Source of the DNA: Candidatus Poribacteria bacterium
GTDB lineage: Bacteria; Poribacteria; WGA-4E; WGA-3G
Reading direction: 5' to 3'
NCBI GenBank assembly: GCA_028818705.1
Contig: JAPPNJ010000090.1
Location: 18,390 to 82,389 of the forward strand
Length of the DNA stretch: 64,000 bases
Below, one piece after another: positions 1 to 8,592 of the stretch. The notes under the pieces were generated by a model that made no database searches, had not been told where the DNA came from, and worked only from the letters and a program-made list of their open reading frames with translations. Position 1 is the stretch's first letter; the number at the start of each line of letters is the position of its first letter. A program made the position numbers and the translations under genes.

Positions 1-1233
1 ATACGGGAAATGACGTTGCACCTGCAACAGACACGACACTACCTCGGCAACGCGCTCATCGTTCGCAGTATTCTGTCGATCGTCGCCTACGGTATCATGA
101 TTGTTAGTGGTATATTCCTCTATACCCCGATAATCGTGGAGATGATAGTCTTCTTAGGATTGGCAGAGATTGCGAATTCCTTAGCGCAGTTGTATCGCTG
201 TGTCTTTCGCGCACACGAGAAGATGAAATATGAAGCGCTCACCGTGATAGCTGAACGTGGTGTGTTTCTCTTAATAGGTGGTGGTGCGATCCTCTTCGAC
301 TATGGGCTGGTAACTGTCTGTCACGCGATGTTGGTAGCAGGTTGTATTAATCTGATCTTAAGTGTTGGACTCACCCGATACCGTTTCACTGTACTCGGCT
401 TCCAACCGAGTCGAGAGATTGTGACGGTGCTGATGCAGCAGGCTTTGCCGTTTGCTATCGGCAACCTTTTCAACCTCCTCTATTTTCGTGTCGATGCGAT
501 TCTGGTGTCAAAACTGAGTTTAGATGGTGTGGATGCCAATACATGGTATGGTTTGGCGTATACGATTGTCAACGCTTTCACGATTCTACCCGGGGCATTC
601 ATGATGGGTGCCATGTTTCCTGTGTTATCCCGCGCGTGGGAACAAGAGAAAAATCGGTTTCCGGGAGCATGGACGTTCGGTATACGGTGGATGGTGCTGA
701 GCGGACTTCCCTTTGCTGTCGGACTCTCAATACTATCTCCCGAAATTACAGCAGTGTTATTTCCGACCTATACACCAGCAGAAGTCGCCAAAGTGTCAGA
801 AGCGCTCCAATGGCTCAGTTGGGCGGGCGGACTCATCTTCTTGACAACAGCTGTGCTGTCAGTGCTTCGGGCAACGGATAAACGCCGCGCTTTTTCGGTG
901 CTTATGGGTACAACGGCACTCCTGAACATCTGCCTGAATTTATTCCTGATTCCGCGTTTCAGTCATGTCGGTGCAGCGATAGCGATGGTGATAAGTGAAG
1001 TGTTTTTACTGGTCTTTGGGATTGGCTACATCTCAAGAAATATTATAAGGTTCCGCGAAACGCCTCATATATTGCCGACGCTTTTGAAAGCGGTCTTTCT
1101 ATCTGCTGTGATGGGTATCGGTTTGACCCTATTGAAAGGGTTTCTTTCCATTTGGGTATTGATTCCGTTGGCGGTGGTGTTTTATGGTGGTGGGATTGCT
1201 ATTTTTAAGGAAAATCTTGAACTTAAGATTTAA
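1..1233 (+). CDS. Polysaccharide flippase, MOP/Wzx-like, 5' partial
   Basis: The visible ~410 residues are almost entirely hydrophobic, with about ten membrane-spanning segments, and resemble the middle and C-terminal part of oligosaccharide flippases of the MOP superfamily, which move lipid-linked glycans across the inner membrane. The frame is open to the first base of the window (codons before the ATG at 10 read I-R-E), and the protein lacks the usual first two or three helices, so the gene almost certainly starts upstream. It ends in a charged tail (KENLELKI). The substrate cannot be told from the sequence. Family assignment is by overall pattern, not by a diagnostic motif. Confidence 0.75.
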   Translation: MREMTLHLQQTRHYLGNALIVRSILSIVAYGIMIVSGIFLYTPIIVEMIVFLGLAEIANSLAQLYRCVFRAHEKMKYEALTVIAERGVFLLIGGGAILFDYGLVTVCHAMLVAGCINLILSVGLTRYRFTVLGFQPSREIVTVLMQQALPFAIGNLFNLLYFRVDAILVSKLSLDGVDANTWYGLAYTIVNAFTILPGAFMMGAMFPVLSRAWEQEKNRFPGAWTFGIRWMVLSGLPFAVGLSILSPEITAVLFPTYTPAEVAKVSEALQWLSWAGGLIFLTTAVLSVLRATDKRRAFSVLMGTTALLNICLNLFLIPRFSHVGAAIAMVISEVFLLVFGIGYISRNIIRFRETPHILPTLLKAVFLSAVMGIGLTLLKGFLSIWVLIPLAVVFYGGGIAIFKENLELKI

Positions 1234-1331
1234 AGGGCGTATAATAGGATCTGAACCAGGATTATAGTTGCTTGTTGATTGATAACTCTTCTTTATAGCA
1301 TTACCGAAATATTTTCTCTAGCTTTATAGAT

Positions 1332-4300
1332 ATGAATTTCCAAGTCCACTGCAAGCGTTATTTACAAAACATAGACCACACTCAAGCCGACACCGAGGCT
1401 ACTCCTGAACTCTCCTTTTTTCCACATTTTCAAGCGTTTCTTGAGGACATTGCCGTTAACCATTTTGAGAGAGCCACAATAACATTCATACAAGAACCGA
1501 GAAGGCTTGATCAGATTGGAAGACCCGACTTCATTGTGCGCGAGGAATTACTGCCTATTGGTTATATTGAAGCGGAGGCTTATGGCAGAAATCTTGATGC
1601 ACTCACCGGACAAGCTGAAACACAGAATACTCGGTTTATTGAAAATCTTGATAATTTCATCCTCACCAATTTTGTTGAATTTCGGTTGTATACAGACGGA
1701 CAACTCCGTTTAACAGCAAGCGTTGCAGACGAGAGTGAAAATTTAGAGAGGCTATTGGAGCGGTTTCTCAATGCCGGTCCCTTGCAAATCGGTACGCCAG
1801 AGGTGCTAGCGAAACACCTTGCGCGCCGCACACGTGAACTCCAAACCCAAATTGAAACGACGCTCACGGACGAAAACAGTCAGATCTACGGTATGTTTTC
1901 AGCGTTCAAGGAGCTCCTCCTTGCTACATTGACCCCAGATGATTTCGCCGATATGTATGCTCAAACGCTCGCTTATGGGCTCTTTGCGGCACGTTGCACA
2001 CTTCCCAACGCAATCAATTTTTCACGCGAAACAGCAACCAATGCACTGCCACGCTCCAATCCGTTCCTACGCCAACTTTTCTATCAGGTAGCCTCTCCGA
2101 ATCTTGAGGAGAACGTTACTTACATTTTAGACGACATCGCGACCCTCCTCCGAAACGTTTCCACAGAGATGCTCCGTACTGCCTTTAGTGTAAGGACCCA
2201 TTTTGAGGATCCAGTCGTCCATTTCTACGAGACGTTTCTTGCAGAATACGATCCGCAGCGGCGCGTTGACCGTGGCGTCTATTATACACCGCCACAGGTT
2301 ATCTCCTATATTGTTCGTTCCATTGACAGTCTACTCAAAACAGAACTGAACAGACCAGATGGGCTCGCTGATGACAACACGCTCATTCTCGACCCGGCAA
2401 CAGGCACCGGAGGCTTCCTCTTAGCAGTGCTTGACCACATCCGCGAATATGTCACAACCCGTTATGGCACAGGAGACTGGAACCGATATATCAACGCTCA
2501 ACTGGTCAAACGGCTTTTCGGGTTTGAACTATTGGTCGCTCCCTACACGATTGCACATCTGAAGTTGAGTCTGTTTTTACAAACACACGGTTGGCACGCC
2601 GATGAACGCCTCCGCATCTATCTCACCAATACACTGGAGGAACCTGTAGAGCGGACGGAACGGTTACCTTTTGCGGAATTTATCTCTCAGGAGGCGAACG
2701 CAGCCGTCTCGGTGAAACGGGACAAACCCTTGCTCCTTATCCTCGGCAATCCACCCTATCCGCAGGATTCTGCCAATCCAAGTCGCGAAGGACAGAGGTT
2801 AACTTTTATTGGCGAACTTATTGAAGATTATAGACAAATAGATGGTCAACCACTTGGGGACATAAATTCTAAAGTCCTTCAATCAGATTACGTGAAATTC
2901 ATTCGGTGGGCACAGTGGCGGATTGACAAAAATGGTGAAGGCGTTGTCGGCTTTATTGTCAATAACAGTTTCCTTGATGGACCGACCTTCCGCGGTATGC
3001 GGCAAAGTTTGTTAGCAAGTTTCAATACCATCTATCTACTCAACCTACACGGCAGTAGTAGAATAACAGAAGTTGTTCCTGAAGCAGTAAGAGATGAAAA
3101 CGTCTTTGACATTTCACAAGGGGTTTGCATCCTCTTGTGTGTTAAAGAAAGTGATAACCCAGCACCAGCAAAGACTTATTACGCCGATATGTGGGGACTT
3201 CGAGAAGAAAAATACAATACGCTTTCCGAGATCGATGTCCAATCCACGGAATGGTGCGACTTACAACCGATTTCACCGTACTACCTACTTGTGCCGCAAG
3301 CAACTGAGCTTATAGCTGAGTATGAACTTGGATGGAAGACCACAGACGTTTTTCAAACAGACTCAGTGGGGATCGTCACCGGACGGGATAAATTTACCCT
3401 TCATTGGACAAGTGAAAAACTGCGCGAGACTGTGGATGATTTTGTTTCCCTCTCTGAAGATGACGCGCGCAAGAAATATCAATTACCGAAGGATAGCCAA
3501 GATTGGAAGATTCACCGTGCCCAAGCCGATCTTCGCAATCATCCGGATGCTGACCAGCACATCACGTCTATCCATTACCGTCCATTTGACACACGCTGGA
3601 CCTACTATACTGGACAATCATCTGGTTTCCATGGACGTCCGCGCCCTGATATTATGAGACACATGCGGAGGGAGAATCTTGCCCTTTGTGTTCATCGCGG
3701 TATCAAAAGTCCTATATGGCAACACGTTTTGGTGACTGATCAAATCAGTGAGAAAAGTTATATTTCAAATAGGGGTGAACCCACGGCACATGTATTTCCG
3801 CTCTACCTATATCCGAATCCAGCGGAGTTGGAACTCTCAACAGAGCGTTCGCTCAATCTAAAGCCTGCGTTTCTCAAGGCGTTAGCAGAGGCGTTAGGAA
3901 TCTCGCAAACAGATCCTTCCGGGCTGCCTGAAGATATTTCACCCGAAGCAATTCTCGGTTATATCTATGCGGTTTTGTATAGTCCTACCTATCGTGAACG
4001 GTATTACGAATTTCTGAAATACGATTTCCCGCGCATCCCGTTACCCCAAGATATTGCATACTTCCGTAAACTCGCAGCGTTGGGGCAGAATTTGATTGTC
4101 TGGCATCTTTTGAACGCGTCGCGATCAGAGGTCGCTCCTACAGCAGGGGAGGGACGAGCACGGCATCGGTTTGAGGGTGAAGGTGATGCCGTTGTCTCAA
4201 AGGTTCGCTATGCAGGTGGACACGTCTGGATTAACCCAACGCAGCACTTCACGGATGTGTCTAAAGCGGTATGGGAGTATGAGATCGGGGCATATCAGGT

Positions 4301-4439
4301 GTGTGAGAAGTGGTTGAAGGATCGGCGGGGGAGTGTCTTAAGCCATGCGGAGGTGCGTCAGTATTGCGCGACTTTGGTTGCGATTGCAGAGACGCTGCGG
4401 ATTATGGCGGAGATTGATGAGGTATTTGATTTTCAATAG
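1332..4439 (+). CDS. Type IIG/ISP-like restriction-modification enzyme, N6-adenine methyltransferase
   Basis: A single 1035-residue polypeptide with the layout of fused restriction-methylation enzymes: an N-terminal nuclease-like segment, a helical linker, a gamma-class adenine methyltransferase and a C-terminal target-recognition part. SAM-binding motif I is DPATGTGGF near residue 353 and catalytic motif IV is NPPYPQ near residue 473. The N-terminal segment has the PD-(D/E)xK layout (GRPDF at 63-67, then IEAEAYG at 79-85) but E82 stands where the lysine is expected, so cleavage activity is doubtful. The C-terminal part (FPRIPL, then IGAYQVCEKWLKDR) is typical of the family. Residues ~931-943 (RSEVAPTAGEGRA) coincide with a dispersed repeat. 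No separate specificity or helicase gene is nearby. Confidence 0.88.
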   Translation: MNFQVHCKRYLQNIDHTQADTEATPELSFFPHFQAFLEDIAVNHFERATITFIQEPRRLDQIGRPDFIVREELLPIGYIEAEAYGRNLDALTGQAETQNTRFIENLDNFILTNFVEFRLYTDGQLRLTASVADESENLERLLERFLNAGPLQIGTPEVLAKHLARRTRELQTQIETTLTDENSQIYGMFSAFKELLLATLTPDDFADMYAQTLAYGLFAARCTLPNAINFSRETATNALPRSNPFLRQLFYQVASPNLEENVTYILDDIATLLRNVSTEMLRTAFSVRTHFEDPVVHFYETFLAEYDPQRRVDRGVYYTPPQVISYIVRSIDSLLKTELNRPDGLADDNTLILDPATGTGGFLLAVLDHIREYVTTRYGTGDWNRYINAQLVKRLFGFELLVAPYTIAHLKLSLFLQTHGWHADERLRIYLTNTLEEPVERTERLPFAEFISQEANAAVSVKRDKPLLLILGNPPYPQDSANPSREGQRLTFIGELIEDYRQIDGQPLGDINSKVLQSDYVKFIRWAQWRIDKNGEGVVGFIVNNSFLDGPTFRGMRQSLLASFNTIYLLNLHGSSRITEVVPEAVRDENVFDISQGVCILLCVKESDNPAPAKTYYADMWGLREEKYNTLSEIDVQSTEWCDLQPISPYYLLVPQATELIAEYELGWKTTDVFQTDSVGIVTGRDKFTLHWTSEKLRETVDDFVSLSEDDARKKYQLPKDSQDWKIHRAQADLRNHPDADQHITSIHYRPFDTRWTYYTGQSSGFHGRPRPDIMRHMRRENLALCVHRGIKSPIWQHVLVTDQISEKSYISNRGEPTAHVFPLYLYPNPAELELSTERSLNLKPAFLKALAEALGISQTDPSGLPEDISPEAILGYIYAVLYSPTYRERYYEFLKYDFPRIPLPQDIAYFRKLAALGQNLIVWHLLNASRSEVAPTAGEGRARHRFEGEGDAVVSKVRYAGGHVWINPTQHFTDVSKAVWEYEIGAYQVCEKWLKDRRGSVLSHAEVRQYCATLVAIAETLRIMAEIDEVFDFQ
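4123..4143 (+). repeat. Short dispersed repeat inside methyltransferase gene
   Basis: GAGGTCGCTCCTACAG matches the short repeat found in several intergenic regions here (compare GGAGATCGCTCCTACCAC at 8425). It is read through in frame and adds a small, low-conservation-looking loop near the C-terminus of the methyltransferase. Confidence 0.5.
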
Positions 4440-4516
4440 GCTTGGGGCCATCAACATTCCTAAAAGTTTATCACTCACCTGTGGAACGTTCGGTTTGGAA
4501 ACCTATTTCCGAACTT

Positions 4517-5668
4517 TTACCCATTCCATTCCATATGTTGAAAAATATCTGGGCATCGCGCCTGAAGCGTAAAATTTGCTGTTTCCCAACCATGTCGATA
4601 AAGAAGGTCATATTCAGCTTCTTCTAGTCTCCAAAGTGTAGTTTTAAAATCCTCAGCATCCTTGGCCTGTTTCATAGATAAAGTATTCCTCGTTAATTCA
4701 TCAATTAATTCCTCGTCTAATCCCTCGTCAGTTTCGATGGTTTCCAGTATTTCGCGCGCGGTATTACCGATTTCAAAGTAAACACCAGAATTGCCATGAC
4801 TTTCAAAATGATTCATCAGAATGCGAGATCTTAAAATCCGAGCCTGGTCTATCATTACAGCCAGAACCCGGTCCATACGCTTCCAAAACCAACGAGAATG
4901 CTGCTCAATTTCAATAGGATCTGAAGCATCACTTATTACTAAAAAGTCGTAATCTCCTTTATACTCCTGGTTTTCAATATCATAAAGTCCTTCAAGGCCC
5001 AGGTTGTCGTAGACACCGCCATCCCAAAGATGAAGTTTTCTAAATTGTGCCTGAGATTCTTCTCTCCTTTGCTCTTGAAACTGGAACCATCTGAAATTTT
5101 TTGTATCCAGAACTAGCGGACCGATTAAGATCGGATAAGCGGCAGAAGCAGCCATTGCATCAGTTAGAGGGATACTTGGTTTTTCAACGTAGTTTGTGAC
5201 ATCCTCCCCCATCCAGCCTTGGGGGATGAACTGCCAATTCCTACCGGATTCATACGTTGTTGCGTTTAAAATCCACCGGGGTTCGGGGGGAATATCATTT
5301 AGACTCTCGGAAATTTTCCACGATTTTTGTATACTTTTAGAAATTGATTTTAGTCTTTTCCCAAGGAGGAGTCTAGGTTGGGTTATTACCCTAAGTATTG
5401 CTCCGAGTTGAATGTTTGTCTGTGTTAGATACCTTCGCGCCTGAATAAGACATTCACGGAGGAAAAAATCACTCGCCGGCCACCTGTTTTCAGCAATGGA
5501 ATAAATCAAACCGGTCACCAGCGTGCCACCTGAAACGGTAGAGAGATACTTGACTTTTTCTAAAAGGCTGTCTTCTGCCAATCTGCCCAGAATACCTAAG
5601 TGAAAAACGGCAGCTCGAACTCCGCCTCCTGATAGTGCAATTCCAATTTTCAAGTCATCTTTTGTCAT
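4517..5668 (-). CDS. Patatin-like phospholipase
   Basis: A 383-residue patatin-family acyl hydrolase, expected to cleave fatty acyl chains from glycerolipids with a Ser-Asp dyad. The oxyanion-hole glycine run is at residues 14-19 (GGGVRA), the nucleophile region is STVSGGT with Ser46, and the catalytic Asp lies in DGGVYDNLG near residue 215. There is no signal peptide, so it is probably cytoplasmic. The start is supported by GGAGG nine bases upstream. It reads in the same direction as aroA, with a hairpin between them that looks like the aroA terminator. Confidence 0.88.
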   Translation of the reverse strand: MTKDDLKIGIALSGGGVRAAVFHLGILGRLAEDSLLEKVKYLSTVSGGTLVTGLIYSIAENRWPASDFFLRECLIQARRYLTQTNIQLGAILRVITQPRLLLGKRLKSISKSIQKSWKISESLNDIPPEPRWILNATTYESGRNWQFIPQGWMGEDVTNYVEKPSIPLTDAMAASAAYPILIGPLVLDTKNFRWFQFQEQRREESQAQFRKLHLWDGGVYDNLGLEGLYDIENQEYKGDYDFLVISDASDPIEIEQHSRWFWKRMDRVLAVMIDQARILRSRILMNHFESHGNSGVYFEIGNTAREILETIETDEGLDEELIDELTRNTLSMKQAKDAEDFKTTLWRLEEAEYDLLYRHGWETANFTLQARCPDIFQHMEWNG

Positions 5669-5709
5669 TTCCCTTGTCCTCCTTTACTACTCTGATCTTC
5701 ACGCACTTA

Positions 5710-5736
5710 GAAAACTCTCTTGTAAGAAAAGAGAGT
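5710..5736 (-). terminator. Probable rho-independent terminator of aroA
   Basis: On the minus strand ACTCTCTT pairs with AAGAGAGT across a 7-base loop, followed by TTTTC. It lies between the end of aroA and the start of the patatin gene. The stem is AU-rich, so termination may be weak. Confidence 0.5.
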
Positions 5737-5779
5737 CTCGACAAAGTTTGGGTTAAGACTGAATATGAAAAACACATTT

Positions 5780-7051
5780 TCAAGCGTACAGTCCGTCAAG
5801 CACCTGAAAATAATGAGGGAAGGTTTTACCGACACATTCTGGATTATTAATCCGGACACCGGGGACTTTCAGACCGACGAGCGAAAATGCCATCGCCATG
5901 CGGTGGTCTTCATAAGTGTCAATTGCTGCAGGGGTAATAGAGGTGGGTGAAATTTCGAGACCGTCTTGGTGCTCAACAACAGGGACGCCTAATTTTCGGA
6001 GTTCCGTCACCATTGCATGGATTCGATCGGTCTCTTGCCAACGTGTGTGTTCAATGTTTCGGATGGTTACTTTGCTATCGGCGAAGGGAGCGATCGCAGC
6101 GAGGGTCAGGGAAGTATCCGAAATTGCTCTCATATCTATATCAATTCCCTTTAACCGCTGCGGTCCGGTGACAGTAATGCCCATGTCGGAAACGGTGACC
6201 TGACACCCCATCTGCTCTAAGACATGGACAAATTGAATATCGCCTTGTGCAGAATCCAAGTGTAGATGTTTAACTGTGACGCGTCCACCAGTGATCGCAG
6301 CAGCGGCAAAGAAGTAAGAAGCGTTGGAGGCATCGGGCTCAATGTTGTAGGTGCGTGGCTGATATTGCTGCCCACCTTCAACCCGAAAATATCGATAATC
6401 TTCGTTGACAACCCGCACACCAAAGGCTTCCATGACCGATAGTGTAATGTCGATATAGGGCATTTCGCGTTTCCCGATAACCTCAATCTCCATTCCATTT
6501 TTCGCACACGGCGCGATGAGGAGTAGCGCAGTTAAGAATTGGCTGCTTTTGCTGACATCAAGTCGGGTTTTTCCGCCTTCCAATCCATTTGCATCGACCA
6601 TAATAGGTAGATGTCCGTTGTCAAATTGTGAGCGCGCCGAAACCCCGATTTGCCTCAGCGCGTCCAGCAAATCGGAGATAGGACGACTACGCCGCATCGG
6701 TTCATCACCATCAACGACGTATTTTCCGTGTCCTAACGAAAGATAGCCGGTCAGGGAACGCGAAGTAGTACCTGAGTTCCCGATATAGAGTTCCGCACTG
6801 GAAATCGGAATATTGTCCCCATTTCCACGCACATCAAACGTTGCGCGCTTTTCATCAGCGTTAATCCCGACCCCGAGTTTTCGCAAGGATGTAGACATAT
6901 AATGTGTATCGTCGCTGAAAAGAGCACCGGTCAAAGTTGAAGCACCGCGTGCCATTGCAGCAACTAACAATGCGCGGTTGGTATAGCTTTTGGAACCAGG
7001 GACATCTATTGTGACATCAATCGGTTTGCGAATAGATTGTATCTCAACCAT
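5780..7051 (-). CDS. aroA: 3-phosphoshikimate 1-carboxyvinyltransferase (EPSP synthase)
   Basis: Catalyses the sixth step of the shikimate pathway, joining PEP to shikimate-3-phosphate. At 423 residues it has normal length. Visible family motifs include PGSKSYTNRAL (residues 18-28, with K21 and R26 binding substrate), GNSGTTSR (91-98), DGDEPMRRSRP (114-124), SSQFLTALL (169-177), PDASNASYFFAA (239-250), the catalytic Asp in SDTSLTLA (~312), QETDR (~341) and YEDHRMAMAF near 379. The C-terminal CVGKTFPHYF is also typical. It is not beside other aro genes. Confidence 0.96.
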   Translation of the reverse strand: MVEIQSIRKPIDVTIDVPGSKSYTNRALLVAAMARGASTLTGALFSDDTHYMSTSLRKLGVGINADEKRATFDVRGNGDNIPISSAELYIGNSGTTSRSLTGYLSLGHGKYVVDGDEPMRRSRPISDLLDALRQIGVSARSQFDNGHLPIMVDANGLEGGKTRLDVSKSSQFLTALLLIAPCAKNGMEIEVIGKREMPYIDITLSVMEAFGVRVVNEDYRYFRVEGGQQYQPRTYNIEPDASNASYFFAAAAITGGRVTVKHLHLDSAQGDIQFVHVLEQMGCQVTVSDMGITVTGPQRLKGIDIDMRAISDTSLTLAAIAPFADSKVTIRNIEHTRWQETDRIHAMVTELRKLGVPVVEHQDGLEISPTSITPAAIDTYEDHRMAMAFSLVGLKVPGVRINNPECVGKTFPHYFQVLDGLYA

Positions 7052-7152
7052 CTTTTAATTTTACCTTGCGGTTCGGTCAGGCAGATTAGATACTTGACGC
7101 GCTGCTCCGTATATCCGTCCTCCACTACGTTACGGACTACGCACAGAAGATA

Positions 7153-7224
7153 ATCGGGAATCGGAGTTCCCTCCTACAGAATTTGTCCTCCTTGTGCAAG
7201 CCTATAGAGGCTTGTGGGACAATG
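7153..7224. repeat. Composite repeat: short dispersed repeat plus hairpin
   Basis: TCGGAGTTCCCTCCTACAG is a copy of the short dispersed repeat. It is followed by a nested hairpin at 7183-7224: TTGTCC pairs with GGACAA, and inside it CAAGCC-TATAGA-GGCTTG. A 12-base sequence, TTACGGACTACG, occurs on both sides (about 7132 and 7215). Confidence 0.55.
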
Positions 7225-7245
7225 TTACGGACTACGGGTTTTCAT

Positions 7246-8145
7246 TCATTTAGCAATCCCTGCTTCCGATAATAATTGTCGAAGTTCGTCTTTCGCAGCA
7301 TCGCTAACTGGAAGCAACGGGTTCGTCGTATAAGCGTTGCAGACGCCTAAAATTTCCAGACATGCCTTCATGCCGCTGACACCTTGCCCATACGTATACA
7401 TTTTGCTGAGTTGGAGCAATAACTTTTGCAAGCGGTGGACTTCGTCAATGTCGCGTGCCTTTGCAGCGTTGTAGAGCGCGACCGATTCTTTCGGGGCGAC
7501 GTTTGAAATCGAGATAACCCCACCATCAGCACCGAACAGCACAGCTGCACCAATCGCTGTATGTGAGCCGAGCATGATAGAGAAATCCGTCCGGTCCCCG
7601 AGCAAGGTCAAGAGATTGAGGCAGTTTGTCCAATCACCAGAACTGTCTTTAATACCGACGATGTTATCGCAATCCTCTGCAAGTTGCGCGACTACTTGCG
7701 GTTTGATTGAAGTTTTGACGGTTGAAGGTATATTGTAAATGAAAACGGGGAGTTCAGTACTTGCAGCAATAGTCTGATAAAATTCAATTAGATCTGCGTC
7801 ATCGGTAGAAGGATAGTAGTAACCCGGAGTCGCGGCAACGACATCGACACCGAACTGTTCGGCGATTTCAATGTTCTGGATGATGCGCTGTGCACTTGTG
7901 TCCATCACACCACAGATGATCGGGACGCGACCACCGACTGTTTTGACAGCGATGTCCATTGCACGTTCGCGCTCCGTATTTGTCAATGTCGTAAATTCGC
8001 CAGACGTTCCTAATAGATAGATACCGTGAACACCGTTGTCAATCAAGCGATTGAGCTGTTTGACAAATCCAAGTTCATCGACGCGTTCTTTTTCATCAAG
8101 CGGTGTTATCGTCGGTGAAAAAATGCCTTCAAATCGGATACTCAT
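7246..8145 (-). CDS. Dihydrodipicolinate synthase/N-acetylneuraminate lyase family aldolase
   Basis: A class I aldolase of the DapA/NanA TIM-barrel family, 299 residues. The Schiff-base lysine is K166 in GIKDSSGDW, the catalytic tyrosine is Y137 in YNIPS, and the carboxylate-binding loop is GTSGEF (46-51). These motifs are shared by dihydrodipicolinate synthase, sialic acid lyase and 2-keto-3-deoxy sugar acid aldolases, so the substrate is open. No lysine pathway genes are adjacent. Upstream on the minus strand is a good AGGAGG about six bases before the ATG. Confidence 0.9.
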   Translation of the reverse strand: MSIRFEGIFSPTITPLDEKERVDELGFVKQLNRLIDNGVHGIYLLGTSGEFTTLTNTERERAMDIAVKTVGGRVPIICGVMDTSAQRIIQNIEIAEQFGVDVVAATPGYYYPSTDDADLIEFYQTIAASTELPVFIYNIPSTVKTSIKPQVVAQLAEDCDNIVGIKDSSGDWTNCLNLLTLLGDRTDFSIMLGSHTAIGAAVLFGADGGVISISNVAPKESVALYNAAKARDIDEVHRLQKLLLQLSKMYTYGQGVSGMKACLEILGVCNAYTTNPLLPVSDAAKDELRQLLSEAGIAK

Positions 8146-8414
8146 GAATGCCTCCTGTGGGGCGCAATTGTAGTCTTTGCTTACTGATACAAACTTATAG
8201 AGAAGGTTTTATAGATTATCTTTCAGCCTTAAAATTTTAGTTTAGCAGAATTGGTTTTAGATGTCAAGCGCTGAAAAAATAGGTGCATGGCTATTTATGG
8301 TAGATTTTAGAATTACTTATGCACTTTGAGAAGCAAGGCACAAAGCCGAAGCCATCCTCGCTAAACACCTGTTGTAAAGACAGAGAATATAAAACTAAAA
8401 CAAAGTTGGATAGA

Positions 8415-8440
8415 GTCGAGATTCGGAGATCGCTCCTACC
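8415..8440. repeat. Short dispersed repeat copy
   Basis: GTCGAGATTCGGAGATCGCT followed by CCTACCAC, an imperfect palindromic copy of the family also seen at 4123, 7153, 16451, 21075, 23221, 27511 and 44081-44259. Confidence 0.6.
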
Positions 8441-8462
8441 ACTTTATCAAATAAGTTTAGAC

Positions 8463-8492
8463 TTGTAAGCTGCGCCGAATATGTGCTATCAT
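8463..8492 (+). promoter_or_regulatory. Possible sigma-70-type promoter of sensor kinase
   Basis: TTGTAA, 18-base spacer, TATCAT. The distance to the kinase start is about 100 bases. Weak match, so tentative. Confidence 0.35.
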
Positions 8493-8592
8493 GGTGTGTA
8501 ATATCGGCTTGCATGCTTTGGACGCATATTCCTTCACAGATACGACCCGTATAGGAGGCAGATAGTGTCGAACGACACCAAATAAGTCAGAG

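Larger units (their letters stand above)
8146..8592. other. Intergenic region, 447 bases
   Basis: AT-rich spacer between two divergently transcribed genes. It holds one short dispersed repeat (8415-8440), a possible promoter for the kinase (8463-8492), an AGGAGG at 8552-8558 followed by a six-codon reading frame starting GTG at 8565, and the palindrome GTGTCGAACGACAC. No RNA gene was recognised. Confidence 0.6.

Noticed and set aside
1580..1867. Minus-strand frame inside the methyltransferase
   Set aside because: Shadow frame rich in Ser and Arg with no supporting features; the plus strand codes for conserved motifs.
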